A stretch of DNA of 64,000 bases from JADCRZ01 sp031399065 (GCA_031399065.1 JANNOM010000007.1:62001-126000); one strand, 5' to 3'; positions 16,909 through 27,007 are shown, counted from the first letter of the stretch. Notes: a model not told the origin generated them from the letters alone. Numbers and translations are program-made.

Positions 16909-17038
16909 AACTACTTTTATCTACGTCCAGTATGCTTTGATCGCAACGATGCTATGTTTAGGATGAGACTATTTACATTGCTTAAAGATTCACAGATACT
17001 AGCTGATTTCGTATATTGTTGCTCCTTATATTTATAAA

Positions 17039-18328
17039 ATGACCAGACAACGATTTATAGGCCGAAGAGACTGGATGAAAAAAACCGGTGCCGCCGCAGC
17101 GGGCTTTTTATTGGCAGATATGCTATCCGGGTTTACCAGTAAAAAAGCTCCTGTGATCCTGCTGCGTTCGGGCTGGCAGGTGGAAAACATAGGTGATATA
17201 GCACATACGCCGGGCTTCCTGGCTTTGCTGGAAAAATATATGCCTTCCGCCAAAGCCATTTTCTGGCCGCACTATCATTATCTTCCCGATGCGGAGGTAA
17301 CGATGCTCATGCGACGATTTCCCCAACTTCAAATAGTACAGGGGGCGCTTTCCGCAGATGGCAAGGCATCCACACCGGAACTGGAGAAAGCTATTGCTTC
17401 AGCCGACCTGTTTGTACATAATTCCGGGCCGGCCACTATAGGTTGGGCAGAGGCTAAAGCCTTTAAGAAGATGACCGGTAAACCATTTGGTGTGTATGGG
17501 GTTACTTATGGATTATATGGCACTCCTGAGAAAGAACTATTGAGCGATGCCGGTTTCGTTTATTTCAGGGATTCCGTTTCTCTTGAAAGAGCCAGGCAGG
17601 AAGGGATTCATGCTCCCATTATGGAATTTGGTCCCGATGCCGCGTTCGCCACCGATGTTCTGAACGAGCAGGCGGCCATTACTTACCTGGAAGCTAACGG
17701 ACTGCAGGAAGGTCGCTTTCTGTGCTGTATACCCAAGCACCGGTACACGCCCTCCTGGCTGCATCCGCACAAGAACAAATCTATAGACGAAGAGCGCAAT
17801 GCCCGCAACGAGGCCATGAAAGAACATGACCATGCGCCTATGCGGGAAGCCATTATTGCCGTTATCCGCAATACAAAACACAAGGTGCTGATTTGCCACG
17901 AGGATGAAACGGAAATGGCTATCGGGAAAGAATGGCTGCTGGATAAACTTCCGGAAAATGTAAAAGCCTCTGTTGTATGGAGAAATACGGGATGGTTAAC
18001 AGATGAAGCCCTTAGTATCTATAAACGTTCAGCAGGCTTTTTCGGGCACGAGCAGCATAGTCCGATCATGTGCATTGGTCATGGTATACCTGCCATACTC
18101 GGCCGCTGGGAGGAACAAAGCAGTAAAGGATATATGTGGAAGGATATTGGCCTTGCAGACTGGCTCTTTGAGTTCGATAAAGAAGAAGATATAAAACGCT
18201 ACGTGCCCGCCGTACTGGCTATGGCTAAGGATCCGCAGACTGCAAAACGGAAGGCAGAAAAAGCCAGGAGCTTTGTAATGAACCGGCAACAGACCACTAT
18301 GAAGGTGGTAAAGGCATCCATTTCCTAA
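17039..18328 (+). CDS. Polysaccharide pyruvyl transferase family protein with Tat-like signal
   Basis: A 429-residue protein with the pyruvyl-transferase core: VENIGDIAHTPGFLALLE near the start, ADLFVHNSGPATI, FVYFRDSVSLERA, and a C-terminal FGHEQHSPIMCIGHGIPAI. The N-terminus carries RRDWMKKTGAAAAGFLLADM, a good twin-arginine signal. This is odd for a family that normally uses cytoplasmic phosphoenolpyruvate. It may be a divergent member with another exported function. It follows the FGE-like gene on the same strand after 130 bp. Confidence 0.8.
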   Translation: MTRQRFIGRRDWMKKTGAAAAGFLLADMLSGFTSKKAPVILLRSGWQVENIGDIAHTPGFLALLEKYMPSAKAIFWPHYHYLPDAEVTMLMRRFPQLQIVQGALSADGKASTPELEKAIASADLFVHNSGPATIGWAEAKAFKKMTGKPFGVYGVTYGLYGTPEKELLSDAGFVYFRDSVSLERARQEGIHAPIMEFGPDAAFATDVLNEQAAITYLEANGLQEGRFLCCIPKHRYTPSWLHPHKNKSIDEERNARNEAMKEHDHAPMREAIIAVIRNTKHKVLICHEDETEMAIGKEWLLDKLPENVKASVVWRNTGWLTDEALSIYKRSAGFFGHEQHSPIMCIGHGIPAILGRWEEQSSKGYMWKDIGLADWLFEFDKEEDIKRYVPAVLAMAKDPQTAKRKAEKARSFVMNRQQTTMKVVKASIS

Positions 18329-18410
18329 GGTGCGATCAGTTATATATTACGGGATAAATACCGCTCGTTCAGATTGTTTTTATGCTGGCTTCACCTGGAT
18401 ACACTACTTA

Positions 18411-20261
18411 TTAATGTCCGCACAGGCTATCAATATAATGGAATAACCTGCCACCCGCCCTGCCCTGGTCGTTCAGTTGCCCCCATATAGAATATACGGC
18501 TACATTCCAGCCCATATTGGGTTTCCAGGGTTCGCCTGTGATGGTATTGAGGCACTCGTACGTAGTACTGCCTGCGGAAAAATCGAGCGCGGTGCGCCAG
18601 ATGAGCAGGTCTTCCGCCTCTCTGATGCCATGCAGGTAAGCATCAATGAGAAAAAGGTTATCGTAAAGAAAAAAGGAACCTCCCCTGAAGTACTGGCCAT
18701 CCGCTACCTGCTCCTTATTGGCCTGAGAAACATAACCCGGCACATCATATTGCGCACTGGTAAGATAGGCACCCGTTTGCTGTGCGATCACTTTAAATCC
18801 GTAAGAGGTCTTCAGCCGCTTTACCAGTAACGAATAATGATTTTTTACCCTGTCATCCGGTAGCAGCGAACGGCTAAAATATAATTGAGAGAGCAGGTCG
18901 GGCAATACGGGGTCAGGGCCGGTAAGGTTATTCTTCTTTTTACTGATGGCATAAAAACCCGCAGGCTGGTAGAAATCCTGGTAATGCCGTAGGGCCCTTT
19001 CCGGGTCTGTTTTAATCCGCAGACCCATATCGCGTGCAGCCATGAGGGCGAGTGTAAATAATCCCTGGTTATACGCCACTACATCATTCTTATCGAAAGC
19101 GATCAGATCGCCCCAGTACTGGAAATCGAGACGGCCGTCATTTTCATCGTAACTATAAAAATAGCTGTCTGCCGCATGTTTCTCCACTGCATCTACATAA
19201 TGCTGCACCCTCTCCAGATCCACTTCACATTTCTGCCGGTGCAGCCTGTATGCCCATAAAATGGTACACAAGGCATATTCAGCATAATGATTTACAGAGT
19301 CCAGTTCGTTCTTTAAACATTCAGCAGACATATCCGGGGGTAATATCATGGAGATCCAGAATGCATCCCGGCAATATTGTGTATTGGCATATTCGACCGA
19401 AGGCACTACCCAGTATTTACTTTTCCCCGTCTCATTCGTTCGCAGGTTCATATAGGTGGTAGTAAAAGAAAGTGCACCAAAATAATCCGTATACTTATTA
19501 TTGGAAAAATGTACGGCGGCTCTTTGATTTATTTCTTTTCGAAGACCTTTTAAGGAAGATTGCCTGCATGTAAATACTAAACCCTCAAAAGAATGGGGTT
19601 TGCCGGGGCCCACCAGGTGGTACCGTGCAATTATCTTCCCAGGCGATAATACTTGCGTCTTCTCAGTGTTATAGGATCTTTTTTCTTTGCCGGAAGTATC
19701 CGGATGAATCCCCGGCGTAGTCCCGTTATCACCCGAACAAAGCTCCACTGTTTTTTTCCCTGGGTAAAATGCCTGGCTCGTAAAATTATCATACAAGGCG
19801 GGAGATCCGTTTAGTGCTACTTCGAACAGTCCATCTTTCTTCAACGCTACCACGGGGATCGGTTGCATGGCAATATCGTTTACGATCCAGGCATTTACAT
19901 CATGCGGACTTTGCCGGTATATCTCCGGTGTCTTTATTTCACCATTGAAATTATAAGGCATTTCATCCGCGTATTTTTTGGTGAGTGCAAAATAGAATCG
20001 CGCAGTACCCGTGTCTACGGAACCTGTAACGTTAAAAACCAGGGATCCCTTCTCAGGTTGCAGGGTTACTGTGACACGGATATTATCAATGCTCATTTGG
20101 ACAGCGTCAGGTTTTGTTATATCCAATGGCAGTGAAAATATTTCAACGTCCCGTTTGCCCTCCTGTTTTAACATTAATTTCCAGGGCTCTTTATACGGCA
20201 CCGGCATGCGGTGCGACATAAAAGCCATTGCGGCTATACATAGCCATATAACGTACTTCAT
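18411..20261 (-). CDS. Secreted uncharacterised protein, probable alpha/alpha-barrel carbohydrate-active enzyme
   Basis: A 616-residue protein with a short signal peptide (YVIWLCIAAMAFMSHR). The first 230 residues look beta-rich. The rest has repeated helical hairpins with aromatic and acidic motifs (NTQYCRDAFWISMIL, DENDGRLDFQYWGDLIAFDK, GQYFRGGSFFLYDNLFLIDAY). This resembles six-hairpin glycosidase folds such as glucosidases, rhamnosidases or glucuronyl hydrolases. I cannot place it in a named GH or PL family. As the last gene of the SusCD operon it is the natural candidate for the enzyme that acts on the imported glycan. Confidence 0.7.
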   Translation of the reverse strand: MKYVIWLCIAAMAFMSHRMPVPYKEPWKLMLKQEGKRDVEIFSLPLDITKPDAVQMSIDNIRVTVTLQPEKGSLVFNVTGSVDTGTARFYFALTKKYADEMPYNFNGEIKTPEIYRQSPHDVNAWIVNDIAMQPIPVVALKKDGLFEVALNGSPALYDNFTSQAFYPGKKTVELCSGDNGTTPGIHPDTSGKEKRSYNTEKTQVLSPGKIIARYHLVGPGKPHSFEGLVFTCRQSSLKGLRKEINQRAAVHFSNNKYTDYFGALSFTTTYMNLRTNETGKSKYWVVPSVEYANTQYCRDAFWISMILPPDMSAECLKNELDSVNHYAEYALCTILWAYRLHRQKCEVDLERVQHYVDAVEKHAADSYFYSYDENDGRLDFQYWGDLIAFDKNDVVAYNQGLFTLALMAARDMGLRIKTDPERALRHYQDFYQPAGFYAISKKKNNLTGPDPVLPDLLSQLYFSRSLLPDDRVKNHYSLLVKRLKTSYGFKVIAQQTGAYLTSAQYDVPGYVSQANKEQVADGQYFRGGSFFLYDNLFLIDAYLHGIREAEDLLIWRTALDFSAGSTTYECLNTITGEPWKPNMGWNVAVYSIWGQLNDQGRAGGRLFHYIDSLCGH

Positions 20262-20309
20262 ATCTTAGATCAGTATTAATCCAGGCTGCCTGTTTATCCG
20301 GGGCAATAA

Positions 20310-21923
20310 TTAATTATATTTTGGATTTTGTTTTATGATACCTCCGGGCGAAGCCTGTATTTCTTCCTGGGGAATGGGTAGGCTTTCATTTTTTCCATCT
20401 GTAAAAGCCTTTCCCTTCAATATGTTATACTTCTGGGCAAATGCGCGCATGACCACACCTGCGCGGCCCTGGCGTACCAGGTCGTAAAAGCGCAGGCTTT
20501 CACCGGCCAGTTCTACTCGGCGCTCGTGCCAGATGGCATTGCGCAACTGCGTTTTGTCCGTTACCGTTACATCGGGAACGCGGCTGGCAACCGGCATAGC
20601 AGTGGGAAAGTTATAACCTTCCACTAAGCGGTAAGGATCGGTGAAGGATGATTCCCTGGCTCTTTTCCGCACCTTTTTCAAGGCGTCCAGTGCTTCGGAT
20701 GTCTTACCGTTTTCATTGGCGGCTTCGGCATACATCAGCAATACGTCTGCATAACGCATAATGATAAGATTATGATCCGTTTGTCCCCCTGTCTGAAAGT
20801 GCAGCGGATCCCATACTTTTCTTAAATGCAGTTTATCGGGGTCTACGCCTACGTTGAAAGTAAGCTGCGATTCAGTGCCGGAGCTGATATCCTTGTCTCC
20901 GTTGAACAGGAAGGTCCATACAATCCTTGGATCCCCGGGATTTTGCGTGAATTCATCGAGCAGGTCTTTGGTCAATGCTCCTATACCCCAGCCGTTGGGA
21001 GAGGGCTGCTGCGAAGTAGCCCACCACGCGCCGTGCGAATAATCGTACCCGCCCGTTCCAAAATAATTATCGATCGTATATGCCAGTTCAAAAATGGATT
21101 CTTTACCATGCTTATTGGCTTTGGAGAAAACATCTTTGAATTCGGTTTCCAACTGGTAACTGTTAGAATTAATCACCCTGGCGGCATATAGCTCCGTATT
21201 ATTCCAATCGCCACTAAACATATAACTTCTGGCTATCATTGCCTGTGCGGCTCCTTTGGTAGCCCTTCCCAGGTCTTTAACGGCATAGTTCTGTTTAGCG
21301 GGCAGGTGATCTTCCGCGTACTTCAGATCGCTGATGATAAAATTCCAGGTGGCCTGGTAATCTGCTCTCGGTATTTTACCTATTTCATTGGGCAATAAGG
21401 GATGATCTACCAGCACCAGTCCCAGGTTACCGGCTTTACTTCCATACGCCATCATCAGCCGCATATAGGCATAGGCTCTAAGGAACTTCACTTCTCCCAT
21501 ATAACGGTTGCGGAGCGAATCGGAAACGTCTTTCGACTTCGCAAGCCCTTCCAGCGTCGTATTAAAAATAAAAATGTAATGATAGTAAGTAAGGTAGAAG
21601 CTCTTTACCACACCATTACCCGGCAATGTTTCAAAGCGTTCCATCACGCCCATATCCGCCTGGTCGGCTTCGCTATTGCCGCCCTTATAGGCATCGTCCG
21701 ACATGATGTTGCCGAACACATAATTATTCCAGGCTTCCCACAGCGACCAGTCTTTATCTCCGCTTAAAAATACCGCATAACAACCCACTACCGCCTGGTC
21801 GGCAGGAAAGAGGTCCGTACTTAGTCTGCCTTTCAGCGGCACATTCAGAAAATCTTTACTGCATGCCATGCCTGCAAAGGATAATACTACGGCAACCAAC
21901 AGTTTTATGATAATACTTTTCAT
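20310..21923 (-). CDS. SusD/RagB family nutrient-binding lipoprotein
   Basis: A 537-residue outer-membrane surface lipoprotein that acts as the lid of the SusC transporter. The signal peptide ends in a lipobox-like GMAC with Cys at residue 21, followed by SKDFLNVPLKGRLS. TPR-like helices follow (FLRAYAYMRLMMAYG, AMIARSYMFSGDW), then the typical C-terminal motifs IMRYADVLLMYAEAANE and IWHERRVELAGESLRFYDLVRQG. It is downstream of susC by 30 bp in the same operon. Confidence 0.96.
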   Translation of the reverse strand: MKSIIIKLLVAVVLSFAGMACSKDFLNVPLKGRLSTDLFPADQAVVGCYAVFLSGDKDWSLWEAWNNYVFGNIMSDDAYKGGNSEADQADMGVMERFETLPGNGVVKSFYLTYYHYIFIFNTTLEGLAKSKDVSDSLRNRYMGEVKFLRAYAYMRLMMAYGSKAGNLGLVLVDHPLLPNEIGKIPRADYQATWNFIISDLKYAEDHLPAKQNYAVKDLGRATKGAAQAMIARSYMFSGDWNNTELYAARVINSNSYQLETEFKDVFSKANKHGKESIFELAYTIDNYFGTGGYDYSHGAWWATSQQPSPNGWGIGALTKDLLDEFTQNPGDPRIVWTFLFNGDKDISSGTESQLTFNVGVDPDKLHLRKVWDPLHFQTGGQTDHNLIIMRYADVLLMYAEAANENGKTSEALDALKKVRKRARESSFTDPYRLVEGYNFPTAMPVASRVPDVTVTDKTQLRNAIWHERRVELAGESLRFYDLVRQGRAGVVMRAFAQKYNILKGKAFTDGKNESLPIPQEEIQASPGGIIKQNPKYN

Positions 21924-21953
21924 TTCTTTAGTATTTAGTTTGAATCAAAATGA

Positions 21954-24900
21954 TTAAAATCCCACTCTTATGCCCACTCTTACTGTACGCGGCTGCGCAT
22001 ATTCGAAAGAGCTGAAACCCATATTTTGAATATCGGTCGAAGGCAGTTCAGGATCTATGCCGGAAAACTTCGTAATGGTCAGCAGGTTTTCGGCACTGGC
22101 ATACAGCTTAATGGAAGATACTTTTAACAGCGAACAGAATTGGCTGGGAATATGATACCCCAGTTGCAATATTTTCAGCCGCATATACGATCCGTCTTCC
22201 AGGTAATAGTCGGACATTCTGAAATTATCATTCGGATCGTTTGCTGATATCCGTGGTTGCGCGTTGGAAGTACCCGGTCCATGCCAGGCTATATCTGGGA
22301 GCCCACTGATAGTATTAAAGCTTCCCTGACCGGTATAGATAAAATACTTTTCATACATCAGTATCTTGTTGCCCTGTTGCCCCTGGAATAAAAGGGTAAG
22401 GTCAAAACCCTTAAAGGAAAATCCTACATTAAATCCATACGTATACGAAGGAAGGGGCGAACCCAGTACTGTTTTATCCGAATCGTTCAGCACATTATTA
22501 TCCTGCAGGTTCGCATAGCGGAAGTCGCCTGGTTTGGCATTGGGCTGCAAAAGGTCACCGTTCTTTCCTTTATAACTGTTTACTTCTGCCTGTGTCTGGA
22601 AAATGCCGTCCGTTTTATATCCATAAAAATCAGCTATCGGGTTACCTGCGGTGGTACGGTAGGGAATACCGGTGAAGCGCCTTCCATAATGTTGGTAAGA
22701 AGCATCTTCGTACCCCAGGGAAACTACTTTATTTCGTATGAAAGCGATATTACCTCCTATGGTCATATCGATCGCCCCGATCTTGTTACGGTATTCCCCG
22801 GTAAATTCAAATCCCTTGTTCTGCAACCTTCCGTTATTGGAATAAGGCAGGGAATAGGCATACCCTACATTCGGGGGTACGGGTACCTGGAGGAGATTGT
22901 CTTTTGTTGTTTTTATAAAATAATCTGCCGTAATGCTGACCTTATTGTTGAACAGTCCGATATCTATACCCAGATTCGTTTGTTCGGAGGTTTCCCATTC
23001 CAGTCCGGGATTGCCGATCTTAAACGGCACCACACCCTGCGAAAGTGTCTGGTACGGATAATTGGCAATGCCGCCCCCGGCATACGGAGTGACAGGACCA
23101 AAGGGATAGGTGACATGACTGGTACCATTGTATTGTGAAATATTGGAATAGGCGGGCACTTTGGAATTACCGAGCTGCCCCCAGCTACCGCGCAGCTTCA
23201 GCAGGCTGACTTGGGGAATGCCGAGCGATTTAAAGAAACGCTCTTCCGAAATTTTATACCCCATTGCTACCGAAGTGAAATTTCCCCAGCGATAACCGGG
23301 CGAGAAACTCGAAGATCCATCCCGCCGGAAGGTGCCGGTAAGATAATAGGTATTATTATAAGCATACGTGGCCCTGGCGAGATAAGACAATAATGCTCCT
23401 TCGGAAATGTCATCGTCTGCAAACGCATTGCCGGTAGCATTATGCAGGTATTGCAGGTCCGGCGCATTGGACGGCGTGGTGGTTTTGCTTGCCGTTACGC
23501 TTTGATAGGAATAATGGCTGGCATCCATTGCTGCCATTACAGTGACGCTGTGTTTGTTAAACGTACGGGAGTAAGTAAGCTGGTTGATCCAGTTCCAGTT
23601 ACTGCCACGGTCGTTTATTCTTTTTACTGAACTCAGCAGGTTGCGGTCGCTCCCTGAGATATAATAGGAGGGGATGGAACTGCTCTCCTGTCCGCTGGAG
23701 AAATTGATACCTATGCTGCTCCTGAATACCAGGTTCCGGATAATGCTATATTCGGCAAATGCATTTCCCAGTAATTGAAACTGGGTGTATTTAAGATTGG
23801 TTCGGTCGAGCCCGGCAACTGGGTTGGGGGCCGTGGTATACAGAGAAGCTGAATACAGATCGTATGGATTGGCTGGATCGCCTCCTGCCGCCTGCGCGGC
23901 TGCGGGTGTTCTGTAAACCGGCGTAATAGGATCTATCTGGTATGCCTGCGAAAGGATGGAGTTGTCGCTGTGAAAATTAAGTCCGCCCGATTGATTATTA
24001 ACCAATAGGGGATTGATGCCTTTGCGGTTCGAGCTTACCACGGTAAGATTGGTACCTGCTTTAAGTTTACTGCTTACTTTATAATCGCCGTTAAAGCGCA
24101 GGGTAAGCCGGTCGTACCCTGTTGACTTAATAATTCCTTCTTCCTTATAATACCCTACGCTGGTAGCGAACTTAACGGCTTCGGTTCCACCGCTTAAAGA
24201 CAGGTTATAATTTTGCACTATACCTGTTCTGAATAGTGCAGGCATCCATTCTGTACTTAGCGGCTGATCCTGTTTTAATCTGTTGTAAAGGCTTTGCTGC
24301 GCAGATGAATAATCTTTTGTAAAATCTATATTATCAAGACTGGCATAATAAGGCCTGTAAAAAGCATAGAGGTCGTTTACCGATGCTCCGGCCGCTTTTT
24401 TACCGAGCAGATATATCTGTCCGAACTGGGCCGCGTCTCCAGGTTCCCAGGTTTTCGGGATTTTCTTGGTTCCGTAGTACGAGTCGAAATTAAGTTTAGG
24501 AGTACCCAGTTTACCCCGTTTAGTAGTAATAAGTATAACCCCGTTGGCACCCTGCGATCCATAAATGGCGGCGGCAGATGCGTCTTTGAGCACTTCCACC
24601 TGTTCTATGTCTTCGGGGTTAAGCAGGTTGGCGGTATTGGGTCCGCTGCCGATAGGCATACCATCCACTACAAACAGCGGATCGTTGCCGCTGTTGATAG
24701 AGCCGATACCGCGTATCCTGATAGTAGTGCCTCCTCCCGGCAGTCCGGAATTGGAACTTACGTTTACGCCGGCTACCCTGCCCTGCAGCGCCTGGTCGAA
24801 ACTGGCAGTGCCTGCAGTATTAATCGTTTCGCCTTTTACCGAACTTACAGAACCTGTAAGGTCTGCTTTTTTAACGGAACCATATCCGATCACTACCATA

Positions 24901-25544
24901 TCGCTCAGGGTGGAATGATTAACCTTTAATTCAATATTCAGGGGTACACCGGCGGCGGCTTTAAATTCGTACGCTAAAAAATCAATGTAGCTCACCACGA
25001 TCGTTTGATCCAGCTCTGCATTGATCTCGAAAAAGCCCGTTGCGTTCGTAGAGGTAACGCGGTTGGTTCCTTTAACGGCCACCGTAGCTCCCTGCAAGGG
25101 CTGCCTGGTTTCCGCGTTCACCACCGTTCCGGATACTTTAATGACTGTAACATTATTATTAACCAACCAATCCGGCAGTATCGCTTTTTTACGGGTCAGC
25201 AGCACGGTCCTGTTCTCTACACTGTAATCAATGGGCTGATCTTTTAATAGCAGGCGGATCACCTCCTCCACCGGCGCGTTTTTTACCACTATACTCACCG
25301 GACGCGACTCCTGTACCAGGCTGTAATGATAGAAAAATACATAGCCTGTCTGCTGCTTCACTTTATTAAGTGCCGTCTCCAGCGGAACGTTTTTCAACCG
25401 GAACGTTACCTTCTGAGAATAGCTATGTGCGGAGAGATGAAGAGAGAAAGCAAGCAGTATGAAAGCAATTAGTTTCATAATTCGTAGCAGTTTAGCCAAC
25501 GGATAATCGTTTAAATTCCATTGGCAAATGATGGCATTTTGCAT
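21954..25544 (-). CDS. SusC/RagA-type TonB-dependent outer-membrane transporter with STN domain
   Basis: A 1196-residue importer of oligosaccharides. A positively charged pre-sequence precedes the signal peptide (MKLIAFILLAFSLHLSAHSYS). Next come an STN signalling domain (about residues 50-115), a carboxypeptidase-like regulatory domain (VSGTVVNAETRQPLQGATV), the plug (FDQALQGRVAGVNV, IRIRGIGSINSGNDPLFVVDGMPI) and the beta-barrel. The STN domain and adjacent FecR/ECF genes indicate ligand-induced trans-envelope signalling. I chose the ATG at 25544 because the MQNAIICQWNL start is typical of the group. A longer frame to 25616 would run through the leader hairpin. Confidence 0.95.
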   Translation of the reverse strand: MQNAIICQWNLNDYPLAKLLRIMKLIAFILLAFSLHLSAHSYSQKVTFRLKNVPLETALNKVKQQTGYVFFYHYSLVQESRPVSIVVKNAPVEEVIRLLLKDQPIDYSVENRTVLLTRKKAILPDWLVNNNVTVIKVSGTVVNAETRQPLQGATVAVKGTNRVTSTNATGFFEINAELDQTIVVSYIDFLAYEFKAAAGVPLNIELKVNHSTLSDMVVIGYGSVKKADLTGSVSSVKGETINTAGTASFDQALQGRVAGVNVSSNSGLPGGGTTIRIRGIGSINSGNDPLFVVDGMPIGSGPNTANLLNPEDIEQVEVLKDASAAAIYGSQGANGVILITTKRGKLGTPKLNFDSYYGTKKIPKTWEPGDAAQFGQIYLLGKKAAGASVNDLYAFYRPYYASLDNIDFTKDYSSAQQSLYNRLKQDQPLSTEWMPALFRTGIVQNYNLSLSGGTEAVKFATSVGYYKEEGIIKSTGYDRLTLRFNGDYKVSSKLKAGTNLTVVSSNRKGINPLLVNNQSGGLNFHSDNSILSQAYQIDPITPVYRTPAAAQAAGGDPANPYDLYSASLYTTAPNPVAGLDRTNLKYTQFQLLGNAFAEYSIIRNLVFRSSIGINFSSGQESSSIPSYYISGSDRNLLSSVKRINDRGSNWNWINQLTYSRTFNKHSVTVMAAMDASHYSYQSVTASKTTTPSNAPDLQYLHNATGNAFADDDISEGALLSYLARATYAYNNTYYLTGTFRRDGSSSFSPGYRWGNFTSVAMGYKISEERFFKSLGIPQVSLLKLRGSWGQLGNSKVPAYSNISQYNGTSHVTYPFGPVTPYAGGGIANYPYQTLSQGVVPFKIGNPGLEWETSEQTNLGIDIGLFNNKVSITADYFIKTTKDNLLQVPVPPNVGYAYSLPYSNNGRLQNKGFEFTGEYRNKIGAIDMTIGGNIAFIRNKVVSLGYEDASYQHYGRRFTGIPYRTTAGNPIADFYGYKTDGIFQTQAEVNSYKGKNGDLLQPNAKPGDFRYANLQDNNVLNDSDKTVLGSPLPSYTYGFNVGFSFKGFDLTLLFQGQQGNKILMYEKYFIYTGQGSFNTISGLPDIAWHGPGTSNAQPRISANDPNDNFRMSDYYLEDGSYMRLKILQLGYHIPSQFCSLLKVSSIKLYASAENLLTITKFSGIDPELPSTDIQNMGFSSFEYAQPRTVRVGIRVGF

Positions 25545-25551
25545 AACTTTG
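25521..25551 (+). promoter_or_regulatory. Promoter reading antisense to the susC start
   Basis: TTG at 25521-25523 and an exact -7 box TAACTTTG at 25544-25551 are 20 bp apart on the plus strand, opposite to susC. A terminator lies about 50-85 bp downstream, so this could drive a very short RNA. Confidence 0.55.
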
Positions 25552-25557
25552 ATAAGT

Positions 25558-25636
25558 TTTGGTTCACATGATCTCAAATCGTTTTGTAACCTTAATGTAA
25601 GCCGCTCCGGGTGCAACCGGTGCGGTTTTATTTTTC
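25558..25636 (+). ncRNA. Candidate cis-antisense sRNA in the susC leader
   Basis: From the predicted start about 7 bp after the plus-strand -7 box to the T-run, the unit would be about 79 nt. It is fully complementary to the region just upstream of the susC ATG. It ends in the hairpin at 25599-25628 followed by TTTTATTTTT. Antisense RNAs of the DonS type repress susC homologues of glycan loci in Bacteroides, so a regulatory role is plausible. No expression evidence is available here. Confidence 0.5.
25599..25636 (+). terminator. Plus-strand intrinsic terminator in the susC leader
   Basis: AAGCCGC and CCGG pair with CCGG and GCGGTTT around one T-T mismatch (arms 25599-25610 and 25617-25628; loop GTGCAA). 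A T-rich tract follows to 25635. On the minus strand no T-run follows the hairpin, so it is orientated against susC. Confidence 0.65.
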
Positions 25637-25684
25637 ATATAGCTGTTATGTTTACATAAGCGTTGTTTTGGTTAAGTAAAAAGT

Positions 25685-26899
25685 TTATGGCATTACCGTA
25701 AGTGTTTTGTTTTGCAGTTGAAAACGAACCCCGCTCTTTTCCAGCATTTTCAATACCTGCGACAGATTAAGATCGCGGTGCATCTCTCCTCCGTACAACT
25801 GGTCTTTAACGGCACCCTGGTATTTTATATCGATATCGTACCACCTGGCGAGCTGGTTCATTATTTCTTTAATACCCGACTTATTGAAGTTGAATAATCC
25901 TTTCTGCCAGGCCAGCACCGCTTCCAGGTCTGCGTTCTCCTGCATGCTTAACCCACCCTGCCTGTCGGCAACTGCCTGCTGGCCGGGTTTCATCAGCCGG
26001 GTGTTACCAGTCGTTTTAATGCTAACCGATCCTTCTAGTAAAGTGGTGCGTATATATTTTTCTTCGTTGTATGTATTTACATTAAACCGGGTACCCAGCA
26101 CCAGTATTTCCATTCCCCCGGCGGCATTTACCACGAATGGTTTACGCGTATCCCTGGCCACTTCAAAGTATACCTCTCCCTTTGTTTCCACCTTTCGCTC
26201 CCGGCCGTTAAAGTGTACCGGGTAACGGATGGAGGAAGCGGCATTGAGCCATGCTTTGGTTCCGTCGGGCAGCATAAGTTGGTACTGACCTCCGCGCGGG
26301 GTAATCAGTGTATTGAATAAAAGTTCCGGGCCGTTGCCGGGCTCATATACGATCTCCCCGTTTGCCCTTTTCAGAACGGAAGCCGTTCCCTGCCGGGCAA
26401 TAGGGCCGGTTTTAAAACTGTCCAGGGAAATAATACTTCCATCCGATAACTGTAATACGGCATGATTACCTCCCGGGAGCACTTCTTCGGCAGGCATGCT
26501 TTGCACAAGCGTTTTCTGGTTGTTGGGCTCTTTATCCGTCTGCGATTTTTCCGACGCGTAAAAGAGCGTGGCAATCAGCAAAATAATACATGCCGCCGCC
26601 ACATATCTGAATACGGGCATTTTATACACAGGTACCCTGGTGGCGGCATACCGGTGTTCCCCGGAAGCAAGTCCATCGCTTTGCAGTATACTATCTGCCA
26701 TCTTCGACCATTTAACCCCATCACCTGTATGCCATTGCCCGGACGCCGGCAATCTGCTGCTTATTTTCTCCATTTCCTCCAGGATCAGTTCCCGATGTTC
26801 ACCTTTGAAAGCAGCTATCAGCTCTTCCAGTTCTTCAGCGGTGGCGGAGTTATTAAAAACCTTTTCTATTATTTGTCGGATGCTGCCTGCGGTGTTCAA
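25685..26899 (-). CDS. FecR family anti-sigma factor
   Basis: A 404-residue inner-membrane regulator. The cytoplasmic N-terminal part binds the sigma factor. One membrane helix follows (YVAAACIILLIATLFYA, about residues 97-113). The periplasmic FecR domain contains ITPRGGQYQLMLPDGTKAWLNAASSI and RKPFVVNAAGGMEILVLGTRFNV. The C-terminal DUF4974 domain (FNFNKSGIKEIMNQLARWY) contacts the STN domain of SusC. The only start that keeps the N-terminal domain is TTG at 26899, which is uncertain. It is placed between the sigma gene and susC. Confidence 0.93.
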   Translation of the reverse strand: MNTAGSIRQIIEKVFNNSATAEELEELIAAFKGEHRELILEEMEKISSRLPASGQWHTGDGVKWSKMADSILQSDGLASGEHRYAATRVPVYKMPVFRYVAAACIILLIATLFYASEKSQTDKEPNNQKTLVQSMPAEEVLPGGNHAVLQLSDGSIISLDSFKTGPIARQGTASVLKRANGEIVYEPGNGPELLFNTLITPRGGQYQLMLPDGTKAWLNAASSIRYPVHFNGRERKVETKGEVYFEVARDTRKPFVVNAAGGMEILVLGTRFNVNTYNEEKYIRTTLLEGSVSIKTTGNTRLMKPGQQAVADRQGGLSMQENADLEAVLAWQKGLFNFNKSGIKEIMNQLARWYDIDIKYQGAVKDQLYGGEMHRDLNLSQVLKMLEKSGVRFQLQNKTLTVMP

Positions 26900-27007
26900 G
26901 TACTTGTATTAAAAGTGATATAATATTTATCAAAAGGAGGTCGTATAAACCCTGCTATAAACAAAGACCCATAAACCGGTAGAAAGTACCAATGCTTTTG
27001 AAAAAAA

